Origin: Mycobacterium sp. 155
Lineage (GTDB): Bacteria > Actinomycetota > Actinomycetes > Mycobacteriales > Mycobacteriaceae
Reading direction: 5' to 3'
Assembly: GCF_000373905.1 (NCBI RefSeq)
Contig: NZ_KB892705.1
Location: 1,364,001 to 1,428,000, forward strand
Length of the DNA stretch: 64,000 nt
The notes beneath the pieces are model-generated. The model did no database searches. It saw only the letters and a list, made by a program, of their open reading frames with translations, and was not told the DNA's origin. Position 1 is the first letter of the stretch, and every line of letters begins with the position of its first letter. This document shows positions 8,906 through 17,450 of the stretch, in pieces. A program made the translations under genes and the position numbers.

Positions 8906-10351
8906 CTACGTATGCGGGTGCTGGTCCCGGAGAACCGGATTTTTTGTGTGCCACAGCGGAGGTAGCCGGTTGAGGAAGATGAACGCGATTCCACCGACCA
9001 CGAACCCGATGACGTATGAAAGGTCGCCCCACTCAGGGTGTTTGGCTGCGATGGGGCCGGTGAAGAACGCCAGCTGCCAGAACGGCATGGATGCCACGAC
9101 GCCGATGAGCCATGCGACAAATCCCCACTCCAAGATTCGCCGAGAGTCGTAGAGTTCGGCGATCTTGGACCGGTCGTGACGATGGTTGAGGACGTAGTCC
9201 AGAAGCAGCAGGGCGCCGAATGGGGCGATCATGTAGGAACTCAAGAACAGGAACGTCTTGAACTTGTTCTCGAAGTCTTCGTCCGCCCAGAGGGCGATGA
9301 CGTAGGCGATCACGCAGATGAAGACGACTCCGGTGGTACGGCTGACGGGTATCCGCAGTGTCTGAATGGAGATCGCCCCGCCGTAGACGTTGAGGAAGTT
9401 CTGCGAGAACGACGACAGCAACACAGCCATCAGCGCGATGACGGCGAAGGGGCCGGCGGTGAGGCGGTGGAGCGCCTCGATCGGGCTCTCTCCCGCTGTG
9501 GCGAAGTGGCCCAGAATCGCGCCGGTGATGCCCAGCCAAGACAGCGACAGGAAGTTGCCCGCGAATGTCCAGAGCCCGCTGGCACGGTTGACGTGATCCT
9601 CGTCGGGGAGATAGCGGGAGTAGTCCGACGCGAACGGCCACCAGGCAATGAGGAAGGACAGGAAGAACCCGGCGAACGTAATCCAGCCGCCGACGGGACC
9701 AACCCATCCTTTCGCATCCGGGTTGGCGGGGAACGAACCGGACCAGCCGCGGGAGAGCGACACGATTGTGATCAGCAAAAAGCCAAAGAACAGCACCACG
9801 GCAAGGATGCGTTCGAGGAAGTGAATCATGTTGTACCCGTACACGGCCACCGTGAGCTGCAGGCTGACGAGCACGAGGGCGGTCAGCCAGAACGGGATGA
9901 ACGGCATCAGGGCGTGTGCCGCCTGTGCGCCGAGGATGATCGTGACGGCGGCCCAGCCGATGCCGGCGAACACGTTGACGTAGGCGACCGGGACGAAGTT
10001 GCCGAAGAACCCCAGGGGCCCGCGGGCTTGGATCTGTTGGGGGACACCGAGTCTGCCACCCATCCTGGACATGATGCCCATTACGGCGGCTCCGACGAAT
10101 GACCCCGCAATGATCGCGGTAATCGCCGAGACCAGCGATATGCCCATGCCGACCGCGGCGAAACCCAGCACCATGATGGGGAAGTTCATGCCGGCGGCAA
10201 ACCAGATGAAGAACTGGGAGACAGCCTTCCCATGTCGCTCCGAGTCGGGGATCGCATCGGTGCTATAGGGCTCTACGGCTGCGATCTTATTTCGATAATG
10301 GAGGTCGGCGGTAACCTCACCGGTGGATGCGAGCGAAACGTCTTCACTCAT
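8906..10351 (-). CDS. NCS1-family nucleobase/cation symporter
   Basis: A 481-residue polytopic membrane protein. A cytosolic N-terminus (about 45 residues) is followed by about twelve hydrophobic segments, starting AVSQFFIWFAAGMNFP, which is typical of the NCS1 family (cytosine, allantoin, hydantoin and similar ring compounds). Family motifs include GPLGFFGN and WITFAGFFLSFLIAWWPFASDYSRYLP. It sits between the monooxygenase and the alcohol dehydrogenase, so it probably imports the substrate of this operon, which suggests a nitrogen heterocycle or a similar small molecule. Confidence 0.85.
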   Translation of the reverse strand: MSEDVSLASTGEVTADLHYRNKIAAVEPYSTDAIPDSERHGKAVSQFFIWFAAGMNFPIMVLGFAAVGMGISLVSAITAIIAGSFVGAAVMGIMSRMGGRLGVPQQIQARGPLGFFGNFVPVAYVNVFAGIGWAAVTIILGAQAAHALMPFIPFWLTALVLVSLQLTVAVYGYNMIHFLERILAVVLFFGFLLITIVSLSRGWSGSFPANPDAKGWVGPVGGWITFAGFFLSFLIAWWPFASDYSRYLPDEDHVNRASGLWTFAGNFLSLSWLGITGAILGHFATAGESPIEALHRLTAGPFAVIALMAVLLSSFSQNFLNVYGGAISIQTLRIPVSRTTGVVFICVIAYVIALWADEDFENKFKTFLFLSSYMIAPFGALLLLDYVLNHRHDRSKIAELYDSRRILEWGFVAWLIGVVASMPFWQLAFFTGPIAAKHPEWGDLSYVIGFVVGGIAFIFLNRLPPLWHTKNPVLRDQHPHT

Positions 10352-10474
10352 TGGTCTGCCTTTCGGTCCTGCTTGCTGTCGGGCTACGAGTCAGTCGGTG
10401 GGTGGAGGAGGCCTGACTGCCACGACCGGCGGGAGTCAGCGGAGATTCGTTGTGAACGTGCGGAACAACGCGTA

Positions 10475-11518
10475 TCAGTTGAAGGCGGGAACGACTTCTT
10501 TGATGAAAAGTTCAAGGGACTTGCGCTTTTCGTCGTGGGACATGCTGTTGTCGATCCAGAAGCTGAACTCGTCGACCCCGAGTTCGGAGTAGAAGCGCAG
10601 CCGTTCGATGACCTCGTCGGGCGTGCCGATCATCGCGGTACGGTGCAGGGACTCGAGTTCGAATTCGGGACGCCCGGCGAACTTCTCTTCGGGGCTGGGG
10701 TCGAGGAACCCGTTGACCGGCGTGGTCTTGTTGCCGAACCAGGCGTCGAAGGTGCGGTAGAACTTTGAGATCGCCGCGGCGGCCGGGCGCCAGCCGTCGG
10801 GATCGTCGGCGGAGTGAACATGGGTGTGGCGCAACACCATCAGTTCAGGTCGGGGCACCTCGGGGTGATTGGCGACAGCGGTGTCGAACTTGCGTTTGAG
10901 GTCGACAACTTCCTCGTCGCCTTTCATCAGCGGCGTGACCATCACATTGCACCCATTCGCCACCGCGAAGTCGTGGGAATCGGGATCGCGCGCGGCGATC
11001 CACATCGGCGGCGTCGGCTGCTGGATCGGCTTGGGCACGCTGGTTGAGGTGGGGAACTGCCAGATCTCGCCGTCATGGGCGTAGTCACCCTGCCAGAGCT
11101 TGCGTACCGCCGGCACCAGTTCGCGCAGGTACTTACCGCCTTCAGCCGCGGACAGCCCGGGCATCATGCGGTCGAACTCGAACTGGTAGGCGCCGCGCGC
11201 CAGCCCGACCTCCATGCGGCCGTCGCTGATCACGTCCAGCAGCGAGCATTCGCCGGCGACCCGGATCGGATTCCAGAACGGGGCGATGATGGTGCCCGCG
11301 CCCAGGCGGATCGTGCTGGTCTGGCCGGCCAGGTAAGCCAACAAGGGCATCGGGCTGGGCGAGATCGTGTACTCCATGGCGTGGTGCTCCCCGATCCACA
11401 CCGTGCCGAATCCGCCGGCCTCGGCCATCAGGGACAGCTCGGCGAGATTCTCGAAGAGTTGCCGGTGACTCACCGACTCGTCCCATCGCTCCATGTGTAC
11501 GAACAAGGAGAATCTCAT
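10475..11518 (-). CDS. Luciferase-like (LLM) flavin-dependent monooxygenase
   Basis: Bacterial-luciferase-fold flavin-dependent oxidoreductase (TIM barrel, FMNH2 plus O2). Seen: MRFSLFVHMERWDE, FGTVWIGEHH, RLGAGTIIAPFWNPIRVAGECSLLDVISDGRMEVGLARGAYQFEF, which is the classical group A/C LLM pattern. ATG 11518 overlaps the tautomerase stop by one base (TGATG); the GTG one codon earlier is also possible. It needs reduced flavin, and a flavin reductase gene lies about 5 kb to the right, behind a divergent promoter region. The substrate is unknown. Confidence 0.85.
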   Translation of the reverse strand: MRFSLFVHMERWDESVSHRQLFENLAELSLMAEAGGFGTVWIGEHHAMEYTISPSPMPLLAYLAGQTSTIRLGAGTIIAPFWNPIRVAGECSLLDVISDGRMEVGLARGAYQFEFDRMMPGLSAAEGGKYLRELVPAVRKLWQGDYAHDGEIWQFPTSTSVPKPIQQPTPPMWIAARDPDSHDFAVANGCNVMVTPLMKGDEEVVDLKRKFDTAVANHPEVPRPELMVLRHTHVHSADDPDGWRPAAAAISKFYRTFDAWFGNKTTPVNGFLDPSPEEKFAGRPEFELESLHRTAMIGTPDEVIERLRFYSELGVDEFSFWIDNSMSHDEKRKSLELFIKEVVPAFN

Positions 11519-11724
11519 CACGCACCACCTTTCTTACGATCCATCTCGGCGATGGTGACATCGCCTGTTGCCCAATGCGTTCGGGGTACTTCGCGGACGA
11601 TGACCCGAATGTGCTCGGGTTGGGTGTTCACGGTCCGCAGCACGGCCTCGTGTACTTCGTGGATCATGGCTCGGATCTGGTCGTCCGAGCGACCAGCTGC
11701 GAGGGTGACCTCGACGAGTGGCAT
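11518..11724 (-). CDS. 4-oxalocrotonate tautomerase family protein
   Basis: A 68-residue tautomerase with the catalytic N-terminal proline directly after Met (MPLVEVTLAAGRSDDQIRAMI) and a conserved-type Arg region near residue 40 (RVIVREVPRTHW). The family ketonises enols formed in ring-cleavage and related catabolism. It lies between the aldehyde dehydrogenase and the LLM gene in a tightly packed operon, which supports a degradative pathway through an enol or dienol intermediate. Confidence 0.8.
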   Translation of the reverse strand: MPLVEVTLAAGRSDDQIRAMIHEVHEAVLRTVNTQPEHIRVIVREVPRTHWATGDVTIAEMDRKKGGA

Positions 11725-11725
11725 G

Positions 11726-13213
11726 TCAGCTCCGCATCACGAATGGGTCGGGAACCGGGCCCTCGTTGGTGTTGATCCACACGCTCTTGAGCCGGGTGTA
11801 CTCCTTCATGGTCTCAGTACCGTGTTCAACGCCCACGCCGCTGCTCTTGAAGCCCTGGCGCGGCGACATCGGTGACATGGCCCGGTAGGTGTTAACCCAG
11901 ATGGTGCCGGCATCCAGCCGCCCGGCCATGCGGTGTGCGCGCGCCAGGTTGGTGGTCCAGACGCCGGCGGCGAGGCCGTACTCTGTGTCGTTGGCCAATT
12001 GCACGACCTCGTCTTCGGTGTCGAACGGCATGATTGCCGCGACCGGACCGAAGATCTCTTCGCGGACCACCCGCATCTGGTTGTTGACGTCGACCAGAAC
12101 CGTTGGTTCGTAAAAGAATCCGCCCAGTCCGGCATCGGTGGCGCGCCCGCCGGTGAGCACCCTCGCGCCTTCCTCACGGCCCAGGTCGACGTAAGAGGCC
12201 ACCTTGTCGCGCTGGTCTTCGAAGGCCAGCGGACCGATTTCGGTGTCGTCGTCGAGCGGGTTGCCCATCCGGATGCTGCCGGCACGATCGGCAACCAGCT
12301 GCAAGAGCTCGTCGTAGATTGCGCGCTGCGCGAAGACGCGGCTGCCCGCGATGCAGGTCTGTCCGGCAGCGGCGAAAATGCCTGCGACCACACCCATTGC
12401 CGCGTTGGCGACATTGGCGTCATCGAACACGATGTTGGGGGATTTGCCGCCCAGCTCAAGTGTCGATCCGATGAACCGGCTCGCCGCCGATGCTGCGATG
12501 CGCGATCCGGTCGCAGTGCTACCGGTAAACGAGATCTTCGCCAGCCCAGGGTGATCCACCAGCGGCTGGCCGGCTTCGGCGCCGAACCCTGTGACGACGT
12601 TGACCGCGCCGGGCGGGAAGCCGGCCTCGATGACGAGCTCGGCCAGTCTCAGCACGGTCGCCGAAGTGTATTCGGACGGCTTGATCACCACGGTGTTGCC
12701 GGCACACAACGCAGGTGCCAGCTTGCTGGTGGTCAGCGTCAGCGGCGAGTTCCAGGGGGTGATCGCCCCGACCACACCGAGCGGTTCGCGCATGGTGTAG
12801 TTGAGCACTCGGCGGTCCGACGTGGGGACCACAGCGCCCTCGATCTTGTCGGCCAAACCCGCGTAGTAGTAGTAATACTCGGGCAACGTGGCCATCTGGC
12901 CGCGCATCTCGCGCAGCAACTTGCCGTTGTCGAGGGACTCCGAGCGGGCCAGTTCCTCGGCGTTCTCGCCGATCAGATCTGCGAGGCGGCGCAGCAGCCG
13001 CCCGCGTTTGGTCTGGCTAAGGTCACGCCACCGCGGGTCGAGGAACGCCTCGGTGGCAGCCGCCACCGAGGCATCGATGTCGGTCGCGTTGCCGCGGGCC
13101 GCCAGATACAACACGTCTCGGGTGGCAGGGTTCATGCTCGGGAAGTACTCACCGGATGCAGGCTCCACTGACTTTCCGCCGATGAAGTGCTGCAGCTTGC
13201 GGGGTTCAGACAC
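11726..13213 (-). CDS. Aldehyde dehydrogenase (NAD(P)-dependent)
   Basis: ALDH superfamily. Seen: GVVGAITPWNSPL with the catalytic Asn, ISFTGSTATG, the ELGGKSPNIVFDDA Glu motif, GQTCIAGSRVFAQ with the nucleophile Cys, and EEIFGPVAAIMPF. The ORF is open upstream to 13345, but GTG 13213 is preceded by GGAGG at normal spacing and begins SEPRKLQHFIGGK, a standard ALDH N-terminus. It overlaps the upstream hydrolase gene by 8 bases. It probably converts an aldehyde intermediate of the operon's pathway to an acid. Confidence 0.9.
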   Translation of the reverse strand: MSEPRKLQHFIGGKSVEPASGEYFPSMNPATRDVLYLAARGNATDIDASVAAATEAFLDPRWRDLSQTKRGRLLRRLADLIGENAEELARSESLDNGKLLREMRGQMATLPEYYYYYAGLADKIEGAVVPTSDRRVLNYTMREPLGVVGAITPWNSPLTLTTSKLAPALCAGNTVVIKPSEYTSATVLRLAELVIEAGFPPGAVNVVTGFGAEAGQPLVDHPGLAKISFTGSTATGSRIAASAASRFIGSTLELGGKSPNIVFDDANVANAAMGVVAGIFAAAGQTCIAGSRVFAQRAIYDELLQLVADRAGSIRMGNPLDDDTEIGPLAFEDQRDKVASYVDLGREEGARVLTGGRATDAGLGGFFYEPTVLVDVNNQMRVVREEIFGPVAAIMPFDTEDEVVQLANDTEYGLAAGVWTTNLARAHRMAGRLDAGTIWVNTYRAMSPMSPRQGFKSSGVGVEHGTETMKEYTRLKSVWINTNEGPVPDPFVMRS

Positions 13214-13949
13214 GTGGGTAACCTCCGATGAATTTTCCGAAGAACGAGGACAGTGCGTCGACGAGTTCGCGTGGGCACTGGACCGGGAGCATGTGTCGCG
13301 CACCGGGGATGATGACCGCTTCGCAGCCGGGGATGGCGGCGGCAAGGCGTGACGTCATTTCAGGAGTGGAACCCGGATCGAGCTCACCCGTGACAGCGAG
13401 CGCCGGTACGGCGATGCGGTGTAATTCAGGGCCGACCTCGGCATCGCCGGTTGCGAACACTCGGTAGCAGTTCACAAAACTGTCCGGATCGTTGGCCAGC
13501 AGCGTCGCCTTCGTCTGTGCGATCTGGTCGGTGGCGACGTCGGTACCGTCGTACCAACGATGCAGGGACGCAGCCGAACTCGCTGCAAGGTCAGTGGCGG
13601 CGGTGTCGAGCCTGGCCAGTACCGCTGCCCGCTCCTCCGGAGTCCGTTGGCACACTGAGGCAACCGAGGTCAGCGACGCGACCAGCTCCGGTCGGTGCAC
13701 GGCCAGATACTGCGCGACGAGTGCACCGAGGGAGAATCCGACCAGATGCGACCCGGCTGGGATCTCGTCGGCCACGCCGTTGGCCAAGTCCGCCAACGTT
13801 ACTCCCGCCGGGACCGGTGGCCGGCTGCCGTGCCCGGGCAGGTCAGGAACCAGGACGGTGAACCGGTCGTCCAGCAGTGCAGTCACCGGCTGCCACACGG
13901 TGTGGTCGAGGCCCACCCCGTGCAGCAGAACCAGTGTCGGCCCGGTCAT
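13206..13949 (-). CDS. Alpha/beta hydrolase
   Basis: Alpha/beta-hydrolase fold of 247 residues. Seen: oxyanion-hole LLHGVGLDHTVWQ, nucleophile elbow GFSLGA (Ser near residue 74), an Asp in TGELDPGS, and the catalytic His in GARHMLPVQCP near 220. It resembles 3-oxoadipate enol-lactonase/meta-cleavage hydrolase types. Position and overlap with the aldehyde dehydrogenase gene suggest it hydrolyses an ester, lactone or ring-opened intermediate in the same pathway. Confidence 0.85.
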   Translation of the reverse strand: MTGPTLVLLHGVGLDHTVWQPVTALLDDRFTVLVPDLPGHGSRPPVPAGVTLADLANGVADEIPAGSHLVGFSLGALVAQYLAVHRPELVASLTSVASVCQRTPEERAAVLARLDTAATDLAASSAASLHRWYDGTDVATDQIAQTKATLLANDPDSFVNCYRVFATGDAEVGPELHRIAVPALAVTGELDPGSTPEMTSRLAAAIPGCEAVIIPGARHMLPVQCPRELVDALSSFFGKFIGGYPRV

Positions 13950-13955
13950 CGATCG

Positions 13956-14507
13956 TTACTTTTCGCTGCTCAGGGGAGCGAGACGCTGCTGTGGGCGACC
14001 TTGGGTAGCAGCTGCGAGCGCGATGACGATCTCGTCGGCGTGTGGAGCGTCGGCGATGCGCACCTCAATGGTCTGATGGTGCGACCGGATGGTGGCGTCG
14101 GTGATGTGCTTGAGCGGGATGTCGAAGACGACACCAGCTGGACTGCGCTTCTCGACAGCAGGCAATAGCGTCGTGGCGTTGGCGGCCTTGCGGAAGTGAT
14201 CGCCGAACTTCAGCGTGTGGATAAGCCCCGAGCCATGCTCGATCTCGCCATTGAGGCCGACGATCGCTGCCTTGCCGTAGGCCTCCGCAGTACCTTCGAG
14301 AGCTTCCAGGACCAGGGGTGCCAGCAGCGCACCGACATCAGAGGCGGTCGCATCGATACCGGGAGCCAAGTCCTCGACGAAACCCTGTCCAGCCCAGGGA
14401 TTTTCGATCACCGCGGCGACGACGGCGATGCGGGCCGGCGGGTTCACCTCACGTCCGCCCTCGGTGCGGATCTCCTCGACGACGGTGACGATCTTGCGCA
14501 GCTTCAT
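13956..14507 (-). CDS. DUF1185 (amino acid synthesis family) protein, copy 2
   Basis: A 183-residue protein of the family annotated DUF1185 / amino acid synthesis family. Seen: MKLRKIVTVVEEIRTEGG, PARIAVVAAVIENPWAGQG, GKAAIVGLNGEIEHGSGLIHTLKFGDHFR, and DAPHADEIVIALA. It is a clear paralogue of the gene immediately upstream, with a 4-base ATGA overlap, so the two may form a hetero-oligomer. The biochemical function of the family is not established to my knowledge. Confidence 0.75.
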   Translation of the reverse strand: MKLRKIVTVVEEIRTEGGREVNPPARIAVVAAVIENPWAGQGFVEDLAPGIDATASDVGALLAPLVLEALEGTAEAYGKAAIVGLNGEIEHGSGLIHTLKFGDHFRKAANATTLLPAVEKRSPAGVVFDIPLKHITDATIRSHHQTIEVRIADAPHADEIVIALAAATQGRPQQRLAPLSSEK

Positions 14508-15124
14508 GACAGGGCACTCTCCAGATTCTTGACGGTGACGGCAGGGTCAGTTTTGCGGTCCCCGATGCGGGGGTGGGGCCGTGGACCGGTCGATCCGGCG
14601 GCGATGATGACGATCTCGTCGGGGCGGGGCGCGTCGGACACCCTGGCGCTGACGGTCTGGTAATGGCTGCGGGTCGCGGCCTGTGTCTTGTGCCAGAGCG
14701 GAACGACCAGTGCCGCACCGGCTTCGGACCGGGTATCAGCGAAGCAGATGATCGATTCGCCCTCCAGGAACTCCCGCATGAGGTTGCCGAAGTAGGGGGT
14801 GTGGATCAGCGCGCCACCGTGCTCGATTTCTCCGGCATTACCGACGATGGCAGCCTTGCCGAACGCCTCGACTGCATCGACCCCACCGAGTGCCGCCACC
14901 AAACGATCACTCAGGAGTTGGGCGAGCACCGGAGCGATTCGGGTGACCTCCGGCTGAAGGTCACGTGACGGACCGGTTCCCAACCATGGATTGGCGATCA
15001 CTGCGGCGACAGTGGCCTGCAGTGCCGGATTGGCCGGCCGTTCGCCGGCCTCAGTTACCACCGCCTCGCGATAGAGAACCAGCTTCCTTAACCCGATGCT
15101 GTCTTCGCGGCTACTCTCTTGCAT
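14504..15124 (-). CDS. DUF1185 (amino acid synthesis family) protein, copy 1
   Basis: A 206-residue paralogue of the downstream gene with the same signature blocks (LRKLVLYREAVVTEAGE, LQATVAAVIANPWLGTG, GKAAIVGNAGEIEHGGALIHTPYFGNLMR, DAPRPDEIVI). It is the first gene of the eight-gene leftward operon. Two such proteins in tandem suggest a two-subunit enzyme or carrier for an early step. The first Met may be slightly too far upstream; an internal start near LRKLVLY would match its paralogue better. Confidence 0.75.
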   Translation of the reverse strand: MQESSREDSIGLRKLVLYREAVVTEAGERPANPALQATVAAVIANPWLGTGPSRDLQPEVTRIAPVLAQLLSDRLVAALGGVDAVEAFGKAAIVGNAGEIEHGGALIHTPYFGNLMREFLEGESIICFADTRSEAGAALVVPLWHKTQAATRSHYQTVSARVSDAPRPDEIVIIAAGSTGPRPHPRIGDRKTDPAVTVKNLESALS

Positions 15125-15700
15125 GCCACAGCACAGTAGACCTCTGCTGGGTGTTGGTCAATAGTGTATTGGGCTTTTGCGTGGAAAGCTGATATGGGCG
15201 CTGGTGGACTAGCCGCAATGACGACTAAACGCGTTGAAACGCAGGGTTGTTCAATATCTATGCACGCCGCTCGGTGGAGGCCTCATTTGAGCGGCGGAAG
15301 GTCCGGCTGCGTTCGACTGTCATCACATTGACATGTGACTATGAGCTACGTTACATTTTGTTGTATGCAAGCTTGTCGGCTTTTCGCATGACTCGAGGGA
15401 TCGCCATGTCTGGGCAGACTCGACGATCTTCGCGCTGCGACGGCAGGTGCTGTCGCACGATGTGCGAGCGGACAGGCTGGCTCTCCCCGCGACCGGCCCG
15501 CCGCAGGCCTTTGCACGAGTGTTCTGATCGTTGCGATCTTGATGACCTGGGTGTGTTTCTTTCCCCGGCGCGGAGCACCGAAGGGCTGCTGGTCTTCCTG
15601 GAGTACTTGGCTTTTGGCCCGTCGGACATCGCCGGGCCATGATGCAGTCAATCGTCCGTATGAGCAGATCGGTAGTCGCACAGTGAAAGGAGACAAGGAC
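15125..15700. other. Divergent control region, no gene
   Basis: It separates the leftward catabolic operon from the rightward SnoaL/flavin reductase/GntR unit. It holds a TTGACA-type promoter with an overlapping operator at 15328-15370. The remaining ~330 bases before the SnoaL start contain only ORFs with implausible composition, leaving a long untranslated leader or a degraded gene. Confidence 0.5.
15328..15370 (+). promoter_or_regulatory. Promoter plus GntR-type operator (P1)
   Basis: TTGACA (15328-15333), 18-base spacer, TACATT (15352-15357), 3 bases, then TTGTATGCAA (15361-15370), which resembles FCD-type GntR operators. The same layout occurs in front of the second GntR gene at 18951-18993, and the 15 bases 15321-15335 are identical in both. 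Confidence 0.65.
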
Positions 15701-16129
15701 ATGTCTGACATCGACGACCGTCGTGATCGGATCCAGCAAGTTTGGGAGGCGGCATGGGACCGCGGTGAAGTAGATGCTCTCGACAAGCTGTTTAGCCCAG
15801 ACTACTTGCGGTTCGGCACTTCCAGCAGCGGTCAGAGTTTGGCCGATTTCAAGGCGTCGATTGTCAGCACTCGTGGTGCGTTTCCCGATCTTCTGACCGT
15901 GGTCGACGAAATTGTCATCGAGGGCGATCGTGCCGCGGTTCGCTGGCACAGCACGGGAACACACCAGCATCCGTTCTTGGGTGTACCGGCCACTCAGCGC
16001 ACAGTCGAGATCAGCGGGGCGACATTCTCGCGATTTGACGGCGACCATGTCGTCGAAGAGTTCGTTACCTGGGACCCCAGAGCACTCCTGACTGCGCTCG
16101 GGATCATCACCGTCGGCCAGGATCATTGA
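15701..16129 (+). CDS. SnoaL-like / ester cyclase fold protein
   Basis: A 142-residue NTF2-like protein: DRRDRIQQVWEAAWDRGEVDALDKLFSPDYLRFG, a FPDLLTVVDEIVIEGDRAAVRWHSTGTHQHPFLG block, and TFSRFDGDHVVEEFVTWD. This is the polyketide-cyclase/SnoaL pattern. ATG 15701 is preceded by AAAGGAGA. It forms an apparent unit with the flavin reductase and GntR genes downstream. The substrate is unknown; such proteins act as isomerases, cyclases or hydrolases on small ligands. Confidence 0.8.
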   Translation: MSDIDDRRDRIQQVWEAAWDRGEVDALDKLFSPDYLRFGTSSSGQSLADFKASIVSTRGAFPDLLTVVDEIVIEGDRAAVRWHSTGTHQHPFLGVPATQRTVEISGATFSRFDGDHVVEEFVTWDPRALLTALGIITVGQDH

Positions 16130-16134
16130 TCGAG

Positions 16135-16653
16135 ATGACAAACGACGAAGGCGCGACGGTCCGGATTGAGCCCGACCTCAACGTGATGAAGCAGGTCAAT
16201 CGGCAGTTCATCAGCGGAGTCACGGTTGTTACTGCGCTAGACGAACAGACGCCTCGGGGCTTGGCTGTTAATGCTTTCTCCAGCATCTCGCTCGAGCCCC
16301 CAACGGTGATGGTTGCAGTACAGCGGACCTCCTCCACTCACGACTGCCTTTATCGTGCGAGGCACCTGGCCATCAACATCTTGTCGACCGATCAACTCGA
16401 TGTGGTCAATGTCTTCGCCACGAAAGCCCCGGACAAGTTCTCAGGTCTGGATTGGGCTCCGGGACCGTTCGGGAGCCCGCTGATCAACCACAGTGGCGCT
16501 CAGATGGAAGTGGAGATCCGCGAACGACTGCAAGCCAGCACCCATACGGTGTTCATCTGCCGAGTGGTACACGCCGCGGTCAGTGATCGTCCGCCGATGG
16601 TTTACAGTGCCGGTAAGTTTTTCGATGGCGGCGCTTTGTCGCCGCTGGGCTGA
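16135..16653 (+). CDS. Flavin reductase-like FMN-binding protein
   Basis: Flavin reductase domain of the HpaC/two-component monooxygenase class: NRQFISGVTVVTALDEQTPRGLAVNAFSSISLEPPTVMVAVQRTSSTHD, HLAINILSTDQ, and the closing HTVFICRVVHAAV strand. It would supply reduced flavin, most plausibly to the LLM monooxygenase of the neighbouring divergent operon. ATG 16135 is used; a TTG at 16126 overlapping the SnoaL stop codon is an alternative and would mean translational coupling. Confidence 0.85.
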   Translation: MTNDEGATVRIEPDLNVMKQVNRQFISGVTVVTALDEQTPRGLAVNAFSSISLEPPTVMVAVQRTSSTHDCLYRARHLAINILSTDQLDVVNVFATKAPDKFSGLDWAPGPFGSPLINHSGAQMEVEIRERLQASTHTVFICRVVHAAVSDRPPMVYSAGKFFDGGALSPLG

Positions 16654-16687
16654 CCCAGGTTGGAGTGACATCGGAGGGGACGCACGG

Positions 16688-17389
16688 GTGAGAAGCGACG
16701 ACGGCTCCCGCAACGGCTCTATTCAGAGCAGACTGATTGCTGAGGTCCGTCGTCGCATCATCGCCGGTGAGATCGCTCCTGGAGTCAATATCTCAGAACT
16801 CGCTCTGGCCGAGGAGTTCGGTGTCTCCCGCACACCGGTGCGGGAGACGTTCAAGCAGCTACAGACCGAAGGCCTAATCGAGATTCGACCTCGAGTCGGT
16901 ACTTTCGTGACTATCCCGTCGCGGCGCGAAATCCTGGAGCTGTTCGAGATGAAAGAGCTGCTGGAAGGCGCTGCGGCACGGTTGCTTGCCCAACGTGGGC
17001 GCGTGCCGGAAGTCGATCGACTCGAAGAAAACTTGCGCCAGTTCGATCAGGCCGTGGCATCCGACGATCGCGCCCGGTACGTCGAACTCATCGACGAGTT
17101 TCACAACCTTCTCATCGTTGGTGCTGACAACGCCAAATTGGAAAGCCACTATCGGACGTTGATGAATCAGCTTGCCTACTCGCGCCTGGTGACCACTTCG
17201 CTGAGCCAGCCCGGCCGGCCGCTGCAGTCCAACCGCGAGCACCGTCAGGTATTCGAGCTGATCCTCGCCAAAGACGGGGATACTGCCGAACGCGTAATGC
17301 GCGAACACGTCCGCGCCAGCCGCCAGGCCCTTCTTGCTGGTCTTGACCAGGGGTCGACCGTTTCCCGGGGCCGGCGACACGCCGTCTAG
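16688..17389 (+). CDS. GntR-family (FCD) transcriptional regulator 1
   Basis: Winged-helix DNA-binding domain (residues 15-80: RLIAEVRRRIIAGEIAPG, LAEEFGVSRTPVRETFKQLQTEGLIEIRPRVGTFV) followed by an FCD ligand-binding domain with the metal-type His positions in EFHNLL and EHRQVFELI. GTG 16688 is chosen because GGAGGGGA lies just upstream and the longer frame adds only implausible sequence. It is roughly three-quarters identical to the regulator at 18146-18790 and ends the SnoaL/flavin reductase unit. Confidence 0.9.
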   Translation: MRSDDGSRNGSIQSRLIAEVRRRIIAGEIAPGVNISELALAEEFGVSRTPVRETFKQLQTEGLIEIRPRVGTFVTIPSRREILELFEMKELLEGAAARLLAQRGRVPEVDRLEENLRQFDQAVASDDRARYVELIDEFHNLLIVGADNAKLESHYRTLMNQLAYSRLVTTSLSQPGRPLQSNREHRQVFELILAKDGDTAERVMREHVRASRQALLAGLDQGSTVSRGRRHAV

Positions 17390-17450
17390 TTGCCCCGAGA
17401 GAAGGCGTGCCGTCTGGTCCCGCTGGGGGCCGATCGGGGCGGTTACCTGG

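Noticed and set aside
11726..13345. Extended start of the aldehyde dehydrogenase at 13345
   Set aside because: The added N-terminus is antisense-like and overlaps the hydrolase gene; GTG 13213 has a good ribosome site.
15247..15642. ORFs in the leader between P1 and the SnoaL gene
   Set aside because: They have Arg/Cys-rich shadow-like composition, no ribosome site and no recognisable domain.
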